NCBI GenBank assembly: GCA_043101835.1
Contig: JBICHM010000354.1
Location: 1-9,838, forward strand
Reading direction: 5' to 3'
Length of the DNA stretch: 9,838 bases
DNA from: JBICHM01 sp043101835
GTDB taxonomy: Bacteria > Planctomycetota > Phycisphaerae > Phycisphaerales > UBA1924
The position numbers were made by a program, and so were the translations under genes. Positions 5,631 through 9,838 of the stretch are shown here, piece by piece (position 1 is the first letter of the stretch; every line of letters starts with the position of its first letter). The notes beneath the pieces are model-generated. The model ran no database searches and was not told the origin of the DNA. It saw only the letters and a program-made list of their open reading frames with translations.

Positions 5631-6196
5631 CGCCGACTACCCTCGCCATCAACGCAGGCCAGTTCGGCCTCGCGCTGCTGCTCGTCTTCTTCCTGATCAT
5701 CAGCCTTGTGATGATCCTGATCGTGCTGGTCCAGCGCCCACAGGGCGGCGGGCTCAGCGGCGCCTTCGGCGGCTCCGCCGCCGGCAGCAGCCAGACCGCA
5801 TTCGGCGCACGCACCGGCGATGTGCTCACGCTCGTGACGATCGGCATCTTCGTGATCTTCCTGGTCACCGCCGTCGCGCTGAACTACATGGTCGGTCCTC
5901 CGGCCCCCATGAACCCCACCGCCGGCAGCGCCAACGGCGCGCCGCCCCCCGCAACCGGCACGACCGCGCCGGCGACCACCCCGAGCGAGGGCGAAGGCAC
6001 GGCGCCTGGCGAATCCCAGCCCGCCGAGACCCCGGCCGAGCCACCCGCGACAGAGGGCGCAGGCGAGCAGACCGGCGCTGAGGCCTCCGAACAGTCCGGC
6101 GAGTCGACGCCTCCCGCGGAGACGCCGACCGAACAGCCGGCCGAGACGCCGACGGAGACCCCCGCCGAGCCTCCGGCTGAGGGAAGCCCCTCTTGA
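5627..6196 (+). CDS. secG: SecG preprotein translocase subunit with long acidic C-terminal tail
   Basis: SecG is the small membrane subunit that assists SecYE during protein export. The protein has two transmembrane helices (about 13-35 and 67-88) flanking the conserved cytoplasmic loop QRPQGGGLSGAFGG (36-49), followed by QTAFGARTGDVLT. Typical SecG proteins have about 70-120 residues. This one has 189, because of a tail of about 100 residues (91-189) rich in Pro, Ala, Thr and Glu with AETPTE-like repeats and no predicted structure. The start is GTG at 5627, sharing bases with the tpiA stop (GTGA), with GGAGGAG at 5613-5619 seven nt upstream. The stop likewise overlaps the TTG start of yicC (TTGA), so the three genes are probably translationally coupled. 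Confidence 0.93.
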   Translation: MTPTTLAINAGQFGLALLLVFFLIISLVMILIVLVQRPQGGGLSGAFGGSAAGSSQTAFGARTGDVLTLVTIGIFVIFLVTAVALNYMVGPPAPMNPTAGSANGAPPPATGTTAPATTPSEGEGTAPGESQPAETPAEPPATEGAGEQTGAEASEQSGESTPPAETPTEQPAETPTETPAEPPAEGSPS

Positions 6197-7083
6197 TCCG
6201 CAGCATGACGGGCTTCGGCGATGCGTCGGCGCAGATCGACGGCGTCCACTACGCGCTCGAGGTCCGCAGCCTCAACGGCAAGTACTTCAAGAGCACCATC
6301 CGACTCCCCGAGGACCTGCAGGGTCTCGAAGCGGAGATGGAGTCGTCGCTGCGCCGTCGCCTGACGCGCGGCACGGTGACGCTCATCGCCCGCTGCACCG
6401 ACTCGTCCGCCGACGCCGCGCTGGAAGTCAACCACGAGGCCCTCTCGCGCTACATCGAGCAGGTGCAGCGCACGAAGCAGATCGCCTCGGGCGACGTCCG
6501 TCTCGATGTCGGCCCCCTGCTCTCGCTGCCGGGCGTCCTGCAGACGCCGGCGAACGAGGAGGCCCGCCTCGAAGCGGCGCGCGCCGCTTTCGATGGCCTG
6601 CTGACCAGCGCGGTCGATGAGCTCATCCGTATGCGCGAGCGTGAGGGCGCCCTGGTGCTCACCGAGCTGCGCAGCCACGCCGACCAGATCTCCGAGCGAC
6701 TCACACGCATCGCCGAGCGCGCCCCGAGCGTTGTCGAGGAGTACCACCTCCGCCTGCGCCAGCGCATCGACGCAATGCTCTCCGACGCCGGGCTGAACGT
6801 GGAGCCGGCGGACCTGATCCGCGAGATCGCGATCTACGCGGAGCGCACCGATGTGGCCGAGGAGGTCCAGCGCCTCACCGGGCCCATCGAGCAGTTCCGC
6901 GAGCTGATCGGCTCCGAAGACGACCGCCCGATCGGGCGGACGCTCGACTTCCTCGCCCAGGAAATGCTGCGCGAGGCGAACACCATCGCCAGCAAGAGCA
7001 ACGACGCCGCGATCTCGCGCGATATCGTGGAGATCAAGAGCGCGATCGACCGCATCAAGGAACAGGTCCAGAATGTGGAGTAG
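6193..7083 (+). CDS. yicC: YicC/YloC family endoribonuclease
   Basis: This 296-residue protein belongs to the YicC/YloC family; members from E. coli and other bacteria have been described as endoribonucleases involved in small-RNA and mRNA turnover. The N-terminus MIRSMTGFGDAS and the C-terminal block GRTLDFLAQEMLREANTIASKSNDAAIS, ending in IKEQVQNVE, are family hallmarks (the C-terminal DUF1732 region). The length is typical. The start is a rare TTG at 6193, chosen because it supplies the conserved MIRSMTGFG. An internal ATG at 6205 would remove it. GAGGGA lies about 8 nt upstream, inside the end of secG. In many genomes yicC sits beside gmk and rpoZ, but neither follows it here. A 9-bp hairpin lies immediately after the stop. 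Confidence 0.95.
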   Translation: MIRSMTGFGDASAQIDGVHYALEVRSLNGKYFKSTIRLPEDLQGLEAEMESSLRRRLTRGTVTLIARCTDSSADAALEVNHEALSRYIEQVQRTKQIASGDVRLDVGPLLSLPGVLQTPANEEARLEAARAAFDGLLTSAVDELIRMREREGALVLTELRSHADQISERLTRIAERAPSVVEEYHLRLRQRIDAMLSDAGLNVEPADLIREIAIYAERTDVAEEVQRLTGPIEQFRELIGSEDDRPIGRTLDFLAQEMLREANTIASKSNDAAISRDIVEIKSAIDRIKEQVQNVE

Positions 7084-7109
7084 CCCGGCGCGCGCGTGAG
7101 GCGCCGGGC
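7083..7109 (+). promoter_or_regulatory. Intercistronic 9-bp hairpin between yicC and the kinase gene
   Basis: GCCCGGCGC (7083-7091) and GCGCCGGGC (7101-7109) form a perfect 9-bp stem with a 9-nt loop in the 44-bp gap. There is no T-run, so it is more likely to be an mRNA-stability or processing element than a terminator. The next ribosome-binding site (GGAGG, 7115-7119) begins 6 nt later. Confidence 0.45.
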
Positions 7110-7127
7110 GCAACGGAGGCCCGGGGC

Positions 7128-8276
7128 ATGTCCGAGGCCCGGCAGGCAGGCGACACCGAACGCCCGAGCGACCGGTCACCCGGACGGGCGCCGGAGCGGC
7201 GCGAGTCCTTCGTGCCCGGCGAGATCGCCATCGCCCTCAGCCACTGGGACCTCGGCGTCATCGACTCGGTCCGCGAACTGCCGCGCGGCTCGGGATCGTC
7301 CCCCAAACTCGTCATCCGCTGCGAGCGGGGCCTGCTGCTGTGCAAACGGCGCAGCGGGCCCGGCGCCGACGCGCGCCGCCTCGCGCTCGCCCATGGCGTG
7401 CAGCGCCACCTCGCCGCCCGGAAGTTTCCCGTAGCGCGCCTCATCGGCACCCGCCGCGAGCAGGCGGCGTGCGTGCGCCTGGGCGATCGCGTGTACGAAC
7501 TCTTCGAGTTCGTCGAGGGCGCCCCGTACGACCACTCCGTCGGCGCCACGCGCAGCGCGGGCGAGACGCTCGCGCGCATGCACCGGCTGGTGGCCGACTT
7601 CCGCCCGGAGTGGTCGCCCGAGGGGGCCGGGTTTCACGACCGCCACGCCGCCCTCGCCGAACTCGACGCCCTGCCCGACGCCCTCGAGCGTCTGCGCGGC
7701 GAACTGGCGCCGGCCTCGCGCGAGGCGATCGGGCGCCTGCGGACGGCGTACGACGAGTCGGCGCGCGAGGTCAACGACGCGGGCCTGCCCGGCTGGCCGA
7801 AGCAGGTGATCCACGCCGACTGGCACCCCGGCAACCTGCTGTACCGGGGGGAGGGCGCGGAGTCGCGCGTGCTGGCGGTGATCGACTTCGACACGGTGCG
7901 CGTTGCCCCGCGCGCGGTGGATCTGGCCGCCGGGGCGCTCCAGTTCAGCCTGACGCGCGGGAGCGACGACCCCGATTCCTGGGGCGAAAGCCCGGATTTG
8001 GCGCGCTTCGCCGCGTTCTGCGCCGGGTATGATTCGGTGGAGGGCTGTCGCGTCAGCCTCGCCGAAATTCGGGCGATCCCCCCCCTGATGGTCGAATCGC
8101 TCATTATCGAGGCGCTGGCGCCCATCGCAGCCACCGGCAGTTTCGCCCGTATGGAAGGCGGGGCCTTCCTGCGGATGATCGATCGGAAGGTCGCCTGGCT
8201 GCGCGAGCACGCCGAGACGCTGCGCGAGGCCATCAAGGGCGGCGTCGCCCCGGACGCGAGCGGACCGAGCCAATGA
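7128..8276 (+). CDS. Aminoglycoside phosphotransferase (APH)-fold kinase-like protein
   Basis: This 382-residue protein has the protein-kinase-like APH fold, a family that includes antibiotic kinases, choline kinases, homoserine kinase type II and spore-coat CotS-like proteins. Visible motifs are a candidate ATP-contact Lys73 in LLLCKRR, the hinge-like YELFEFVEG (about 123-131), the catalytic loop VIHADWHPGNLLY with His229, Asp231 and Asn236, and the metal-binding IDFD (Asp253, Asp255) followed by RAVDLA. All catalytic residues are intact, so it is probably an active small-molecule kinase. The N-terminal 30 residues are polar and probably disordered. The start is the ATG at 7128 with GGAGG 8 nt upstream. 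The last bases overlap the start of the following exported-protein gene (ATGA). The substrate cannot be told from sequence; a role in antibiotic resistance is not implied by this context. Confidence 0.82.
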   Translation: MSEARQAGDTERPSDRSPGRAPERRESFVPGEIAIALSHWDLGVIDSVRELPRGSGSSPKLVIRCERGLLLCKRRSGPGADARRLALAHGVQRHLAARKFPVARLIGTRREQAACVRLGDRVYELFEFVEGAPYDHSVGATRSAGETLARMHRLVADFRPEWSPEGAGFHDRHAALAELDALPDALERLRGELAPASREAIGRLRTAYDESAREVNDAGLPGWPKQVIHADWHPGNLLYRGEGAESRVLAVIDFDTVRVAPRAVDLAAGALQFSLTRGSDDPDSWGESPDLARFAAFCAGYDSVEGCRVSLAEIRAIPPLMVESLIIEALAPIAATGSFARMEGGAFLRMIDRKVAWLREHAETLREAIKGGVAPDASGPSQ

Positions 8277-9436
8277 CGATGGGAGGACGCATGGAGGCAC
8301 GCACGCGAATCGCAGCCGGCGTCGCTGCATCGCTGCTGTGCGCCGCCGGCGCCGTCGCCCAGGCGGGCGCCCAGCCCGCCGGCGAGCCGCCGCGCGAGTC
8401 CGCCCTGCCCGAGATCTTCCGCATGCCGGAGTCGAAGCCGGCGCCTGTGCGCGTCGCGCCCGACTCGCTCGAGGGCCTGGTCGCGGCGCTCGACGCCGAC
8501 GCCTTTCTCGTGCGCGACCAGGCGACCGAGACGCTGCGCGAGCGCGCCGCCGAACTCGAGAGCGCCATCGAGCACGGCGCGATCGCCCCCGACCGCCTCT
8601 CCCCCGAGCAGCGCAAGCGCGTGGCCGATGTCCTCGAAGCGCACTTCTACGAAACGCCTCGCGCCGGCCTCGGCGTGCAGTTCGCTCAGGGCAACCCCGC
8701 CGGCAACGGCATCGCCCTCGATCGGGTGCTCGGCGAGTTCCCCGCCTCGCGCGTGCTCATCGCCGGTGATGAGATCCGGCACGTCGACGGCGTCGAGATG
8801 ACCGAACTGCCCAGCGCCCGCGCCATGGAGATCCTCCGCGCGATCATCATCGCGCGCAGCCCCGGCGACACGCTGCCGATGACCATCCAGCGCGGCGGCG
8901 TGACGCTCGAACTCGATGTCGAGCTGGGCGACTTCCGCAACCTCGGCAACGGCGCCGGCGTGCCGCAGGAACTCGACCTGCTCCGCGCCTGGGAGATCCG
9001 GCGCGACGCCCTCGGCCTCGCCGACGACTGGGACGGGCGCATCCAGTCCACGCTCTCGCGCCGCGACTGGCCCAACTCACGCCGGCCCGAGCGCATCAAC
9101 CCCGCGGCATCCATCTTCGCCGGGGGGACCTCGCAGACCGCCAATGTGCAGCTGCTCGCGTGGGGCCTGCCCCTCCGCCAGCGCGCCCCCGGCGACGAGC
9201 AGCGCCTCGGCGTGCAGCGCCTCCAGCAGGAGCGCGGCCCCACGCTCGATGAGCGCCGCAACACCCTCCGCGCCCAGGTCGAACAGCTGCAACTGCTCGC
9301 CCAGATCACCGAGCAGCGCGCCAACGACCTGAACGCCGGCGAGGCCCAGCGCCGCGAGAGCGCGATGCGCCTCGTCCAAATCCGCGCCCGGATCAGCGAG
9401 CTGCGCAACGAGCTCGAGCGCCTCGAGCGGCGATAA
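8273..9436 (+). CDS. Exported PDZ-domain protein with C-terminal coiled coil
   Basis: This 387-residue protein starts with a signal peptide (basic MEARTR, then an Ala/Leu-rich core ending AVAQA near residue 31), so it is predicted to act outside the cytoplasmic membrane. Residues about 65-125 form helices with a HEAT-like sentence (LVAALDADAFLVRDQATETLRE). Residues about 130-222 resemble a PDZ domain: GLGVQF, then GIALDRVLGEFPASR, AGDEIRHVDGVEM and LPMTIQRGGVTLELDVELG. Residues about 320-387 are charged heptad-like sequence, probably a coiled coil. No protease domain is attached, so it is more likely an adaptor or scaffold. The start at 8273 overlaps the upstream stop (ATGA). An alternative ATG at 8291 has a GGGAGGA sequence 3 nt upstream and also gives a good signal peptide. 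The specific role is unknown. Confidence 0.72.
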   Translation: MTMGGRMEARTRIAAGVAASLLCAAGAVAQAGAQPAGEPPRESALPEIFRMPESKPAPVRVAPDSLEGLVAALDADAFLVRDQATETLRERAAELESAIEHGAIAPDRLSPEQRKRVADVLEAHFYETPRAGLGVQFAQGNPAGNGIALDRVLGEFPASRVLIAGDEIRHVDGVEMTELPSARAMEILRAIIIARSPGDTLPMTIQRGGVTLELDVELGDFRNLGNGAGVPQELDLLRAWEIRRDALGLADDWDGRIQSTLSRRDWPNSRRPERINPAASIFAGGTSQTANVQLLAWGLPLRQRAPGDEQRLGVQRLQQERGPTLDERRNTLRAQVEQLQLLAQITEQRANDLNAGEAQRRESAMRLVQIRARISELRNELERLERR

Positions 9437-9455
9437 GCCCGCTTTGCAGCCGCTC
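9425..9455. terminator. Hairpin spanning both convergent stop codons
   Basis: GAGCGGC (9425-9431) pairs perfectly with GCCGCTC (9449-9455), and the loop can form a further AAG/CTT helix. It spans the 17-bp gap between the PDZ gene and leuS and touches both stop codons. There is no T-run, so bidirectional termination is plausible but unproven. Confidence 0.35.
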
Positions 9456-9838
9456 AGTTCGCCACGATGTTGACCATCTTGCCCGGCACGACGATGACCT
9501 TGCGCACCGTCTTGCCCTCGATGAGGCCCCGGATGCGCTCGTCGGCGAGCGCGAGGTCCTCCATCGTCTTCGCGTCCGCGTTCGCCGGCACGCTGATGCG
9601 GCCGCGCACCTTGCCCATCACCTGCACGGGGATCTCGAGCGTGTCCTCGACGAGCAGCGTCGCGTCGGCCTCGGGGAATGACTCGTAGGTGATCGTCTCG
9701 GTGTGGCCGAGTCGCTCCCAGGCTTCCTCCGCCAGATGCGGCGCCATGGGGGCGAGCATCAGCACCAGCGCCTCGGCCGCCTCGCGCGGGCCGGCGCCGT
9801 CGCGCGCCGACACCTGCGTGAGATGGTTGTTCAGCTCG
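9454..9838 (-). CDS. leuS: Leucyl-tRNA synthetase, C-terminal part (5' end beyond window)
   Basis: These are about the last 128 residues of leucyl-tRNA synthetase, the cytoplasmic enzyme that charges tRNA-Leu. The end of the anticodon-binding helical domain is visible (LMLAPMAPHLAEEAWERLGH), followed by the C-terminal domain with VQVMGKVRGRISVPA, LALADERI and the very conserved ending EGKTVRKVIVVPGKMVNIV. The reading frame is open to the window edge (LNNHLTQVSARDG), so the GTG at 9811-9813 is internal and not a start. The catalytic HIGH and KMSKS motifs lie outside the window. It is convergent to the exported PDZ protein gene with a gap of 17 bp. Confidence 0.96.
   Translation of the reverse strand, partial: ELNNHLTQVSARDGAGPREAAEALVLMLAPMAPHLAEEAWERLGHTETITYESFPEADATLLVEDTLEIPVQVMGKVRGRISVPANADAKTMEDLALADERIRGLIEGKTVRKVIVVPGKMVNIVAN

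Noticed and set aside
7128..8276. Antibiotic-resistance aminoglycoside kinase
   Set aside because: The fold fits, but many APH-fold proteins have unrelated substrates, and a stable housekeeping operon context gives no support for resistance.

Overview
This 9.8 kb window is very GC-rich chromosomal DNA and most likely comes from a planctomycete of the Phycisphaerae type. The evidence is a secreted propeller-like protein that ends in two dockerin-like calcium loops, a UbiD-family decarboxylase with the extended C-terminus seen in long menaquinone-pathway members, GTG and TTG starts, and an mraZ gene separated from its usual cell-division partners. The taxonomic call is an inference. No mobile element, integrase, CRISPR array, tRNA or rRNA is visible.

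Layout. Positions 1-1282 hold the 3' part of a UbiD-family decarboxylase gene. An AT-rich, promoter-like gap follows, then a secreted seven-unit repeat protein (1442-2788). Convergent to it is a small flavin-reductase-like gene on the minus strand (2804-3343). Positions 3344-3671 form a divergent regulatory region: a candidate minus-strand promoter with an inverted repeat in its spacer, and a candidate mraZ promoter overlapped by three 10-bp-phased GTGKGG boxes that look like autoregulatory MraZ sites. mraZ itself is at 3672-4160.

Positions 4161-4841 contain no credible gene. The first 350 bases fold on paper into a chain of hairpins: a 7-bp stem closing two GAAA-capped hairpins, a 10-bp perfect hairpin inside another stem, and recurring AGGGA loops. 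Wobble pairs place the RNA on the plus strand. This looks like an undescribed structured RNA or a structured mraZ 3'UTR. A strong terminator-like hairpin follows at 4678-4716, then a TATAGT promoter with a 14-bp palindrome.

That promoter probably drives a tightly packed operon: tpiA, secG (with a long acidic Pro/Thr/Glu tail) and yicC, coupled by overlapping stop and start codons, then after a short hairpin-containing gap an APH-family kinase-like gene and an overlapping gene for an exported PDZ/coiled-coil protein (to 9436). The 3' end of leuS arrives on the minus strand (9454-9838). Most genes are housekeeping in type: glycolysis, protein export, RNA turnover and tRNA charging. The unusual parts are the structured noncoding region after mraZ, the phased boxes before it, and the two uncharacterised genes at the end of the operon.
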